Below are positions 1 through 7,518 of a DNA stretch of 64,000 bases, piece after piece. This DNA is from Cryobacterium mannosilyticum (lineage in GTDB: Bacteria; Actinomycetota; Actinomycetes; Actinomycetales; Microbacteriaceae): contig NZ_SOFM01000026.1 of the NCBI RefSeq assembly GCF_004402705.1, positions 1-64,000 of the forward strand, given 5' to 3'. Numbering within the stretch: the stretch's first letter is position 1; each line of letters begins with the position of its first letter. A program made the position numbers and the translations under genes. Under the pieces are notes generated by a model. The model was not told where the DNA came from, did no database searches, and worked only from the letters and a program-made list of their open reading frames with translations.

Positions 1-54
1 GGGCGCGGCGGCCGAAGCGGGCGCGGCGGCCGAAGCGGGCGCGGCGGCCGGGAC
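1..54. repeat. 18-bp tandem repeat in the dnaX tail
   Basis: The unit GGGCGCGGCGGCCGAAGC occurs twice exactly and a third time with a changed end. Read on the minus strand it encodes an Ala/Ser/Pro hexapeptide at the visible C-terminal end of DnaX. The array may continue outside the window. Confidence 0.85.
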
Positions 55-2688
55 CGGCCTGGCGGCCGGAGTCGGCGCCGGCGCTGATGCCGAGCCGGGG
101 ATGACCGCGGTCGCCCAGGCGGTGACTGTCTCTCCGGTCGACGCCGCGGGCCTGGCCGGATGCTCCGAGCGCTGCTGCGCCGGTGAGCCTGGGCCGGAAC
201 CCGCGCGGGAATCGGCGTCGAGGCCGGAACCCGCGCGGTAATCGGCGTCGAGGCCGGAACCGGCATCGGAGCCGTCGGCATCAGCATCGGCGTTGGCGTT
301 GGCATCGGCGTTGGCGTTGGCATCAGCGGCGGCAGCGCGCCCAGGCGCGCGCGCCGGCTCAGACTGGGGAACGATCGGCTCACCGCCGGGCACGCTCGGC
401 GCTGCGCCCGGCACGCTCGGCTCGGCACCGGGCACGCTCGGATCGGCACCGGGCACGCTCGGATCGGCACCGGGCAGGCCTTCAGCCTCCGGGTCGGAAG
501 CGGCGTTGAGCACTCTCTCGCGCTCCGGGTCGGACTCGGCGTCGGACTCGGCGTCGGAGCCGGAACCGGAGCCGGAGCCGGACTCGGAGCCGGAGCCGGA
601 CTCTGAGCCGATGCCGGACTCGGCGTCGGAACCGGTGCCGGGCTCGGTGTCGGAACCGGTGCCGGGCTCGGTGTCGGGCGGCGTGTCCTCGGCCGGCGGT
701 GCGTCGTCGTCGGTGGGCGGCGCCGGCTCGGTCGCCGGAACAGTCGTGTCTCCGGCGGCGCGCCCTGCTCCCCCGCGGTTGGCCGCGGCTCCGGACCGTT
801 CCGGAACACTCCGGTCTTCGGTGCGGGCGGATGCCGACGGGCCCACGGGGGTCCGCGGGGCGGACGGCGCCCCTGCGCCGCCGCTGCCGCCGCCGTCGGG
901 GCCGCCCGGGCGGTCGACCCTGGCGGTGAGACGCGGCGTGAAGCCGAGCACGTCGTTGATCGCGCGCTTGAGGAAGTCGCCGACGCCCTGGCCCGGCGCG
1001 GCGGGCTGTTTGAGCCCCTCGACGTCTTTCTGGCTCGGGAACGACAGAACGAGCAGGTCGCCGTCGCGCAGTTCCAAGGCCTTGGCGGTGTAGAGCACCA
1101 GCCAGGCGCTGGTCTTTGCGGCCTGAACGGCCTCGAGCACCTCGGGCCAGGCATCCCTCACCTGCTGGAAGGTGACCGGTCCGACCGGGCGCACGGTGAC
1201 GGATGCCGCGACTTCGGCCGCCGGGACGGCGCGCGGAGCGGGCGCAGCCGGGGCGGCGGGCGCAGCCGGGGCGGCTGGGGCGGTCGAGCCGGCGCCGGCC
1301 GAGACCGTCGTGCTGCCCGAGGTCGTGCTGCCCGAGACCGCCGTGGGGTCCGAGGTCGTGCGACCCGCGGGCGGAGTCGCTGCGGGATTCGCGGAGGTCG
1401 CCGGCCGGGCGGAAGCCGCCGGTGTCGCCGGGGCGGTCGCTGTCGCCGGGGCGGGCGCGGCATCCGTCGTCTGGCGGACGGAGTTCGCGGAGTCGACCGC
1501 GACCACGGAACCGGCGCCCCCGTCGACGCCGATCCGGCGTTCGAGCCGTTCGACCCGGGCGAGGGCACCGCGGGTGGAGTCGTCGCTGGCGGGGATGAGC
1601 ACCCGGGCGATCATCAGTTCGAGGTGGAGGCGCGGCGAGGTGGCGCCGGTCATCTCGGTCAGCGCGGCGTTGAGGATGTCGGCGGTGCGCGACAGCTCTG
1701 CGGGGCCGAACTTGGCGGCCTGCAGGGCCATCCGGTCGAGCTCGTCCTGCGGCACGCCGCGGAGCACGGCCGCTGCGCCCGCGGCGGAGGTCGCCGCGAC
1801 GATGATCAGGTCACGCATGCGCTCGAGCAGGTCCTCGACGAAACGCCGCGGGTCCTGCCCGGTCTGGATGACCCGGTCGACCGCGTCGAACGCGGCGGAT
1901 GGGTCGCGCGCGGCGATCGCATCGATGGACTCGTCGAGCAGGGACGCGTTGGTGTAGCCGAGCAGCGCGACGGCGCGCTCGTATTCCACGGAGTGCCCGT
2001 CGGAGCCGGCCATCAGCTGGTCGAGCAGGGACAGGGTGTCACGGGGCGATCCGCCGCCGGCGCGCACGACGAGCGGCAGCACCCCGGGCGCGACCGTCAT
2101 GGTCTCGCTCTCACAGAGGGTCTGCACGTATTCGAGCATCGGCCCGGGCGGCACCAGCCGGAACGGGTAGTGGTGCGTGCGCGAACGGATGGTGCCGATC
2201 ACCTTTTCGGGCTCCGTCGTCGCGAAGATGAACTTGACGTGCTCCGGCGGCTCTTCGACGATCTTGAGCAGCGCGTTGAAACCCTGCGGCGTGACCATGT
2301 GCGCCTCGTCGAGGATGAAGATCTTGTAGCGGTCGCGGGCCGGCGCGAAGATGGCGCGCTCACGGATGTCCCGGGCGTCGTCGACGCCGTTGTGGCTGGC
2401 CGCGTCGATCTCGACCACGTCGAGCGAGCCGCCTCCGTCGCGGGACAGCTCGACGCAGCTCGGGCAGACACCGCACGGGGTGTCGGTCGGGCCCTCGGCG
2501 CAGTTCAGGCAGCGGGCGAGGATGCGGGCGGACGTCGTCTTGCCGCAGCCGCGGGGGCCGCTGAACAGGTAGGCGTGATTCACCCGATTCGTGCGCAGCG
2601 CAGTCATCAGGGGTTCGGTCACCTGGGACTGGCCGATCATCTCGGCAAAGGTCTCTGGCCGGTAGCGGCGATACAGGGCGGTAACCAC
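1..2688 (-). CDS. dnaX: DNA polymerase III subunit gamma/tau (C-terminus runs off the window)
   Basis: Clamp-loader ATPase subunit of the replicative DNA polymerase. The start is GTG at 2688, giving an N-terminus VVTALYRRYRPETF, the classic DnaX opening. A P-loop GPRGCGKT lies at residues 44-51, a zinc knuckle has cysteines 63, 72, 75 and 78, and an LDEAH Walker B follows near residue 125. The AAA+ and collar domains continue to about residue 400. The rest, some 500 residues, is an Ala/Pro/Ser/Asp-rich tail with several tandem repeats, interrupted by one ordered stretch (about residues 500-590) resembling the tau C-terminal domain. At least 896 codons are present and no stop is reached, so the protein is unusually long. 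A TACGAT box six bases before GTG and no ribosome site suggest a leaderless message. Confidence 0.96.
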   Translation of the reverse strand, partial: MVTALYRRYRPETFAEMIGQSQVTEPLMTALRTNRVNHAYLFSGPRGCGKTTSARILARCLNCAEGPTDTPCGVCPSCVELSRDGGGSLDVVEIDAASHNGVDDARDIRERAIFAPARDRYKIFILDEAHMVTPQGFNALLKIVEEPPEHVKFIFATTEPEKVIGTIRSRTHHYPFRLVPPGPMLEYVQTLCESETMTVAPGVLPLVVRAGGGSPRDTLSLLDQLMAGSDGHSVEYERAVALLGYTNASLLDESIDAIAARDPSAAFDAVDRVIQTGQDPRRFVEDLLERMRDLIIVAATSAAGAAAVLRGVPQDELDRMALQAAKFGPAELSRTADILNAALTEMTGATSPRLHLELMIARVLIPASDDSTRGALARVERLERRIGVDGGAGSVVAVDSANSVRQTTDAAPAPATATAPATPAASARPATSANPAATPPAGRTTSDPTAVSGSTTSGSTTVSAGAGSTAPAAPAAPAAPAAPAPRAVPAAEVAASVTVRPVGPVTFQQVRDAWPEVLEAVQAAKTSAWLVLYTAKALELRDGDLLVLSFPSQKDVEGLKQPAAPGQGVGDFLKRAINDVLGFTPRLTARVDRPGGPDGGGSGGAGAPSAPRTPVGPSASARTEDRSVPERSGAAANRGGAGRAAGDTTVPATEPAPPTDDDAPPAEDTPPDTEPGTGSDTEPGTGSDAESGIGSESGSGSESGSGSGSGSDAESDAESDPERERVLNAASDPEAEGLPGADPSVPGADPSVPGAEPSVPGAAPSVPGGEPIVPQSEPARAPGRAAAADANANADANANADADADGSDAGSGLDADYRAGSGLDADSRAGSGPGSPAQQRSEHPARPAASTGETVTAWATAVIPGSASAPAPTPAARPVPAAAPASAAAPASAAAP
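195..254. repeat. 30-bp tandem duplication in the dnaX tail
   Basis: Two 30-bp units beginning GCCGGAACCCGCGCGG lie head to tail with one base difference, and a partial third follows. They encode Gly/Ser/Ala/Asp-rich decapeptides. Next to them (286-325) is an 18-bp Ala-Asn/Ala-Asp coding repeat. Confidence 0.75.
393..478. repeat. 21-bp tandem repeats (PGADPSV heptapeptides) in dnaX
   Basis: Four to five 21-bp units, each containing GGGCACGCTCGG, encode the heptapeptide PGADPSV and variants (PGAEPSV, PGAAPSV) on the minus strand. Further upstream (541-680) is a Ser-Gly/Asp-Glu repeat tract. Together they make the disordered C-terminal extension. Confidence 0.8.
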
Positions 2689-2694
2689 GGGTCA

Positions 2695-2700
2695 ATCGTA
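2695..2700 (-). promoter_or_regulatory. -10 box of a probable leaderless dnaX promoter
   Basis: TACGAT on the minus strand is followed by exactly six bases (TGACCC) and then the GTG start of dnaX. That is the spacing expected between a -10 box and +1, so transcription would begin at the start codon. No purine-rich ribosome site is present. Confidence 0.55.
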
Positions 2701-2773
2701 GTCGGCGCCACTGACAGTCCGCCCCGGCCTGTGGACGGCCCCGGCGCGGCATCCGTCGCCACCGACCGCCCCC

Positions 2774-2809
2774 GCGCTCACCGCGCTCACCGGGCTCACC
2801 GGGCTCACC
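2774..2809. repeat. 9-bp tandem repeat (four units)
   Basis: GCGCTCACC occurs twice and then GGGCTCACC twice, head to tail, in the divergent gap between dnaX and the DUF559 gene. I see no reading frame that uses it. Confidence 0.85.
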
Positions 2810-2814
2810 CCGTT

Positions 2815-2887
2815 GGGGATGGAGATTCTCGCGACACGCCGCTTCCACGGGCGACGGATGCCGCGGGGCGCGAAAAACTCCATCCCC
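2815..2887. repeat. Palindromic element, family A, copy 1
   Basis: Outer arms GGGGATGGAG (2815-2824) and CTCCATCCCC (2878-2887) are perfect inverted repeats. The arms continue inward imperfectly: a TCGCG block on the left faces CGCGA on the right, and GCCGC faces GCGGC-like sequence. A second copy, same orientation and about 85 percent alike by eye, lies at 3955-4025. The two flank the DUF559 gene. The rest of 2689-3037 holds the 9-bp repeat and no other feature I recognise. Confidence 0.85.
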
Positions 2888-3037
2888 GCGGCATGCGTCG
2901 GCGCGGCCCAACCCCCCGCGCCGAAGGTCCGCGACAGCCCGCGGCTCGCCATCCCCCCACAGCGCTCGCGGAACGCCGCTACTCACGCATCGCCCGCGTT
3001 CCGCCGCGGCCGGGCACGGCCGGCGGACCCTGAGCGC

Positions 3038-3937
3038 ATGCACAGCGCGGCATCCGTCATCTGTTCGCTCGGCCACGTCGCGACGACGGCCGAACTCCGG
3101 CGCCGCGGAGTCTCCCCCGGCGCCCTGCGCGACGCCCTCGCCGGCGGGGCCGTGACTCGTGCGGTGCGCGGCGTCTACGTCTGCGCCCATGCCGATCCTG
3201 ACCAGCGAACCGCGACAGCGGCCTTAGGCCGGATCAGCTGCCTCAGCGCCCTCCGCCGGGCCGGGGTCTGGACCGGGCTCGACCGCTCCCTCCACCTGCA
3301 GCTTCCGCCGCACGCCCGCGGCGACCGGCCGGCCGCCGACCGGAACGGGCGGCCGATCCACTACCACTGGGCGGTCCCCCGGTTCCCCGACTCCCGGCGA
3401 TCCTGGTTGGTCTCTCCGATGGAGGCCCTGTGGCAGGCCATCCGCTGCCTCGACGAGGAGAACGCGATCGCCTGCCTCGAGTCCGCGGTGCACGAACGTC
3501 TGCTCACGGTCGACGAGGTGCGGCGGGTCTGCGCGCGGGCGCCCGCCCGGCTGCAGCGGGGCATCCGTGAGCTGGAATTCACGGCCGGGTCGGGCATGGA
3601 GACCATCGTGCGGCGACGGCTCCGGCACGCCGGTTACACCGTGGTCGCCCAGGTGCAGGTCACGGGAGTCGGCGACGAGGACCTGCTCGTCGAGGACTGC
3701 GTCGCCCTGGAGACCGACGGCGAGAAGTGGCACGGCCCCGACCGGTTCCACTTCGACCGCAACCGCGACCTCAAGACGGAGGGCCTGGGCCGCCGGGCGC
3801 TCCGGCTCACCCACGACCAGGTGATGTACGACTGGGAGACGACGTTCCTCAGCATCACACGCGTCGTCGACGACGCCAAACGGGAGCAGACCCGCCGCTT
3901 CGGCCGGGTCATCCTGCGCGCCGACGATCCGCTCTGA
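3038..3937 (+). CDS. DUF559 (VSR-like fold) protein with AbiEi-like N-terminus
   Basis: A 299-residue protein. The N-terminal ~100 residues (CSLGHVATTAELRRRGVS...) resemble the winged-helix/AbiEi-type region found in many actinobacterial proteins annotated as type IV toxin-antitoxin AbiEi-like. The C-terminus has the DUF559 pattern of a PD-(D/E)XK/VSR-like nuclease fold: LVED, then ETDGEKWH, then FDRNRD, and RLTHDQV near the end. The start ATG 3038 was chosen because the homologous region begins there; upstream in-frame codons run through the family A palindrome. It is transcribed away from dnaX and ends 17 bp before a second copy of that palindrome. Its function is unknown; nuclease activity is inferred only from the family pattern. 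Confidence 0.8.
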   Translation: MHSAASVICSLGHVATTAELRRRGVSPGALRDALAGGAVTRAVRGVYVCAHADPDQRTATAALGRISCLSALRRAGVWTGLDRSLHLQLPPHARGDRPAADRNGRPIHYHWAVPRFPDSRRSWLVSPMEALWQAIRCLDEENAIACLESAVHERLLTVDEVRRVCARAPARLQRGIRELEFTAGSGMETIVRRRLRHAGYTVVAQVQVTGVGDEDLLVEDCVALETDGEKWHGPDRFHFDRNRDLKTEGLGRRALRLTHDQVMYDWETTFLSITRVVDDAKREQTRRFGRVILRADDPL

Positions 3938-3954
3938 CCCCGCGCCCGCCGTTC

Positions 3955-4025
3955 GGGATGGAGATTCTCGCGACACGCCGCGTTCGCCGGCGACGGATGC
4001 CGCGGTTCGCGAAAAACTCCATCCC
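3955..4025. repeat. Palindromic element, family A, copy 2
   Basis: Arms GGGATGGAG (3955-3963) and CTCCATCCC (4017-4025), with the same inner blocks as copy 1 (GATTCTCGCGACACGCCGC near the left arm, CGCGAAAAA near the right). It sits between the convergent DUF559 and ackA genes and could act as a two-way terminator. A short run of three GGGAGC units follows at about 4060-4080. Confidence 0.85.
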
Positions 4026-4096
4026 GGCGCTTCTCCGCCGCGCCCCCCGCCCCGCCCCGCGGGAGCGGGAGCGGGAGCGGGGCGCAGAACGACGCG

Positions 4097-5311
4097 CTAC
4101 TTCGAGGGGTGGGTGCGGTTGATCGTCGCGAGGGTCTGACGGGCGATCTCCAGCTCCTCGTTCGTCGGGATGACGAGCACGGTGACCTTCGAGGCATCCG
4201 TGGAGATCACCCGGGCCTTGCGCGACTTGGCCTCGTTGCGCACGGGGTCGATCTCGATCCCCATGCCCTCCAGGCCGGCCAGTGAACCGGCGCGCACGAT
4301 CGGCGAGTTCTCGCCGACGCCCGCGGTGAAGACGATGACGTCGACGCTGCCGAGCTGCGCGTAGTAGGAGCCGACATAGCCCTTGAGCCGGTGGAAGTAC
4401 ACGTCGAGGGCGGCCTGGGCGACCGGGTCGCCCGCGATCGACGCGTCCTCCACGTCGCGCATGTCGCCGTTGCCGGCCAGCGCGAGCATGCCGCCGCGGC
4501 GGTTGAGCAGGTCGTCGAGTTCGGCGGTGTTCATGCCGGCCCGGCGGCGCAGGTGGAAGATGACGGCAGGGTCGATGTCGCCCGAGCGGGTGCCCATGAC
4601 GAGCCCCTGCAGCGGGGTCATCCCCATCGAGGTGTCAATCGAACGGCCGCCGTCGACGGCGCAGGCGGAGGCGCCGTTGCCGAGGTGCAGCACGATCGTC
4701 TTCAGCTCGGCCAGCGGCCGGTCCAGGAACGTGGCCACGGCCTCGGAGACGAACTTGTGCGAGGTGCCGTGGAAGCCGTACTTGCGCACGCGATACCGAG
4801 TGGCCAGGTCCCGGTCGATGGCGTAGGTGTACGCCTCCGGCGGCAGCGTCTGGTGGAACGCGGTGTCGAAGACGGCCACGTGCGGCACGTTTGCGAAGGT
4901 GGCGCGGGCGGCACGGATGCCCTGAACGGCGCCCGGGTTGTGCAGCGGCGCGATCTCGGACAGGTCCTCGATGTTCAGCTCCACCAGGTGGGTGATCTCG
5001 GTCGGCTCGAAGAACCGGTTCCCGCCCTGAACGACGCGGTGGCCAACGGCGATCAGGTCTGCCTCACTGAGCTGAGGTCCGTGCTCGGTGAAGGCCTCGA
5101 TCATCACGGCGAAGCCGGCGGTGTGATCGGCGATCGGCAGGTCGCGTTCGGTGCGGTCCGCCTTGGTGGGTCCGGCGTTGTGCCGGGAGTGCCCGATCGG
5201 CTCGCCGATGCGTTCGACCAGGCCGCTGGCCAGCTCGGTCTCGGTGTCCATGTCGATCAGCTGGTACTTGAACGACGACGAGCCGGAGTTGACGACCAGG
5301 ACGGCGCTCAT
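4097..5311 (-). CDS. ackA: Acetate kinase
   Basis: Interconverts acetyl-phosphate plus ADP with acetate plus ATP in the cytoplasm. The 404-residue length is normal. Family motifs are present in order: VLVVNSGSSSFKYQL at the N-terminus, VFDTAFHQT, KYGFHGTSH, LHLGNGAS, GTRSGDIDP and FTAGVGENSP. It is the last gene of xfp-pta-ackA: its ATG overlaps the pta stop codon by 4 bp (ATGA), so translation is probably coupled. It makes ATP from the acetyl-phosphate released by phosphoketolase. Confidence 0.98.
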   Translation of the reverse strand: MSAVLVVNSGSSSFKYQLIDMDTETELASGLVERIGEPIGHSRHNAGPTKADRTERDLPIADHTAGFAVMIEAFTEHGPQLSEADLIAVGHRVVQGGNRFFEPTEITHLVELNIEDLSEIAPLHNPGAVQGIRAARATFANVPHVAVFDTAFHQTLPPEAYTYAIDRDLATRYRVRKYGFHGTSHKFVSEAVATFLDRPLAELKTIVLHLGNGASACAVDGGRSIDTSMGMTPLQGLVMGTRSGDIDPAVIFHLRRRAGMNTAELDDLLNRRGGMLALAGNGDMRDVEDASIAGDPVAQAALDVYFHRLKGYVGSYYAQLGSVDVIVFTAGVGENSPIVRAGSLAGLEGMGIEIDPVRNEAKSRKARVISTDASKVTVLVIPTNEELEIARQTLATINRTHPSK

Positions 5312-7518
5312 GCGGACACCGCCGCGGTCTCGGTGCGGGCTGCCGCCACGGCGGACAGGGTCGCCGCCTGGATCGCGGTGATGGCTACGGTGTTGACGAT
5401 GTCCTGCACAAGTGCTCCTCGGGAAAGATCGTTGATGGGTTTGCGAAGGCCCTGCAGGACGGGGCCGATCGCCAGGGCGCCGGCACTGCGCTGGACCGCC
5501 TTGTAGGTGTTGTTGCCGGTGTTCAGGTCGGGGAAGATGAACACCGTCGCGCGGCCGGCCACGGCGGAGCCGGGCATCTTCGCGGCGGCGACGTCGGCAT
5601 CCGCTGCCGCGTCGTACTGGATCGGGCCTTCGATGAGCAGGTCGGGCCGGCGTTCGCGCACGAGCTCTGTCGCCGCGCGCACCTTGTCGACATCCGCGCC
5701 CTTGCCGGACTCCCCGGTGGAGTAGGAGAGCATGGCGATGCGCGGTTCGATGCCGAACTCCACCGCGGTCTCGGAGGCCGAGATCGCGATGTCGGCCAGC
5801 TGCTCCGCGGACGGGTCGGGGTTGACCGCGCAGTCGCCGTAGACGAGCACCTTGTCGGCGAGCGCCATCAGGAACACGCTCGAGACGACGGAGGTGTCCG
5901 GCCGGGTCTTGATGATCTCGAAGCTCGGCCGGATGGTGTGCGCCGTGGTGTGGGTGGCGCCGGAGACCATGCCGTCGGCGAGGCCGAGCTGCACCATCAT
6001 CGTGCCGAAGTAGGACACGTCGGTGACGACATCCATCGCCTGGTCGATCGTGACGCCCTTGTGCGCGCGCAGCTTCGCGTATTCCTCCGCGAACCGGGTG
6101 CGCAGCACGTCGTCGAACGGGCTGACCACCTGGGCCTTGGAAATGTCCAGGCCCAGGCCGATCGCCCGGGACCGCACCTCGAACTCCTCGCCGAGGATGG
6201 TGATGTCGGCCACGTCACGGGCGAGCAGGGTGGCGGCGGCCCGCAGGATGCGGTCGTCGTCTCCCTCGGGCATGACGATGCGCTTGCGGTTCTTCCTGGC
6301 CCGTTCGAGCAGGGTGTACTCGAACATCAGCGGCGTCACCACGTCGGCGCGGCTGACCCGCAGCCGATCGAGCAGTACGGATGCGTCCACGTGGCCTTCG
6401 AAGAGGGCCAGCGCGGTGTCGTGCTTGCGCTGCGAGTCCGCCGCCATCCTGCCGGGGGTGTGCGTGATCCTCAGCGCCGCCTCGTAGGAGCCGAGTTCGG
6501 TGCGGATGATCGGCACCGACGGCGCGAGGCCGTCGACGAGGCGTTCGATCTCCTCGGGGAGCGCGAACCCGCCCACGAGCACGATGCCCGCGATCGACGG
6601 GAAGGTCGCGGAGGAGTTCGCCATCAGCACGGCGAGCAGCACCTGCGGCCGGTCGCTCGGGATGACGACGACGGCGCCGTCGAACAGGCGCGGCAGCACG
6701 TTGACCATCGACATGGCCGCGACGACCACGCCCAGCGCCTCCCGCGACAGCAGCGCGGGGTCGCCGTTCACGAGGGTGCCGTTGGTGGACTTGAGGATGC
6801 TCTTCATGCTCGGGGCCACGATGTACGGGTCCTCGGGGATCGCCCAGACCGGCACGGAGGCCAGCTGGCTGCCCGGCGCGTCGATCACGCCGCGCACGGA
6901 GCCGATCAGTTCGTCGAGGCGCGCGGGGTCGGCCCGGTTGATGATCACCCCGAGCAGGGAGACGTGCTCGTTTCGCAGCTCGGCCAGGGAGACGTCGGTC
7001 AGCTGACGGATGTCCTCCGGCCCGCGCGGGTCGCTCTGGCCGAGCCGGTCGCTCTGGTTGAGCACCTCGCCCTGGCCGGGGCCGACCCGGCCGCCGAGCA
7101 CGAGCAGCACCGGCACGCCGAGGTTCGCGGCGACCCGGAGGTTGAAGGCGAGCTCGGTGGGGCTGCCGACATCCGTGTAGTCGCTGCCGACGACGACGAC
7201 CGCGTCGCACTTCGCCTCGACGGCCTTGTACCGGGCCACGATCCGGCCGAGGGCCGCGTCGGGGTCCAGGTGCACGTCGTCGTAGCTGACGCCGACGCAC
7301 TCGTCATAGCTGAGCGGCGGTGTGCTCTTCGCCGACCCGGTGGCCAGGTGCGCGAGCAGCAGCTCGAGCACGTAGTCGGGGTGGTGCACCGAGCGGGCGA
7401 CGGGCCGGAAGACGCCGACCCGTTCGACCGAGCGGAGCAGGGTGTCCAGCACGCCGAGCGCGATCGTGGACTTGCCGGTGTTGCCCTCTGCCGAGGTGAT
7501 GTAGATGCTGTCGGCCAT
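5308..7518 (-). CDS. pta: Phosphate acetyltransferase (long form)
   Basis: Exchanges acetyl-phosphate and acetyl-CoA. At 736 residues it is the three-domain type: an N-terminal P-loop/CobQ-like domain (MADSIYITSAEGNTGKST), a central DRTGG-type domain, and the C-terminal catalytic PTA/PTB domain from about residue 410 (RIVMPEGDDDRILRAA) to the end. The start is ATG 7518, which overlaps the xfp stop by one base (TAATG). A longer open frame extends upstream but it is antisense-shifted xfp sequence without similarity. It joins the phosphoketolase product to the acetyl-CoA pool. Confidence 0.97.
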   Translation of the reverse strand: MADSIYITSAEGNTGKSTIALGVLDTLLRSVERVGVFRPVARSVHHPDYVLELLLAHLATGSAKSTPPLSYDECVGVSYDDVHLDPDAALGRIVARYKAVEAKCDAVVVVGSDYTDVGSPTELAFNLRVAANLGVPVLLVLGGRVGPGQGEVLNQSDRLGQSDPRGPEDIRQLTDVSLAELRNEHVSLLGVIINRADPARLDELIGSVRGVIDAPGSQLASVPVWAIPEDPYIVAPSMKSILKSTNGTLVNGDPALLSREALGVVVAAMSMVNVLPRLFDGAVVVIPSDRPQVLLAVLMANSSATFPSIAGIVLVGGFALPEEIERLVDGLAPSVPIIRTELGSYEAALRITHTPGRMAADSQRKHDTALALFEGHVDASVLLDRLRVSRADVVTPLMFEYTLLERARKNRKRIVMPEGDDDRILRAAATLLARDVADITILGEEFEVRSRAIGLGLDISKAQVVSPFDDVLRTRFAEEYAKLRAHKGVTIDQAMDVVTDVSYFGTMMVQLGLADGMVSGATHTTAHTIRPSFEIIKTRPDTSVVSSVFLMALADKVLVYGDCAVNPDPSAEQLADIAISASETAVEFGIEPRIAMLSYSTGESGKGADVDKVRAATELVRERRPDLLIEGPIQYDAAADADVAAAKMPGSAVAGRATVFIFPDLNTGNNTYKAVQRSAGALAIGPVLQGLRKPINDLSRGALVQDIVNTVAITAIQAATLSAVAAARTETAAVSA

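Noticed and set aside
1..480. CRISPR-like array
   Set aside because: The repeats are directly adjacent without spacers and are in frame in dnaX.
1624..3033. Long plus-strand open frame (469 codons) opposite dnaX
   Set aside because: It is a shadow of dnaX in high-GC DNA; the minus strand has all the DnaX motifs and the shadow has no recognisable domain.
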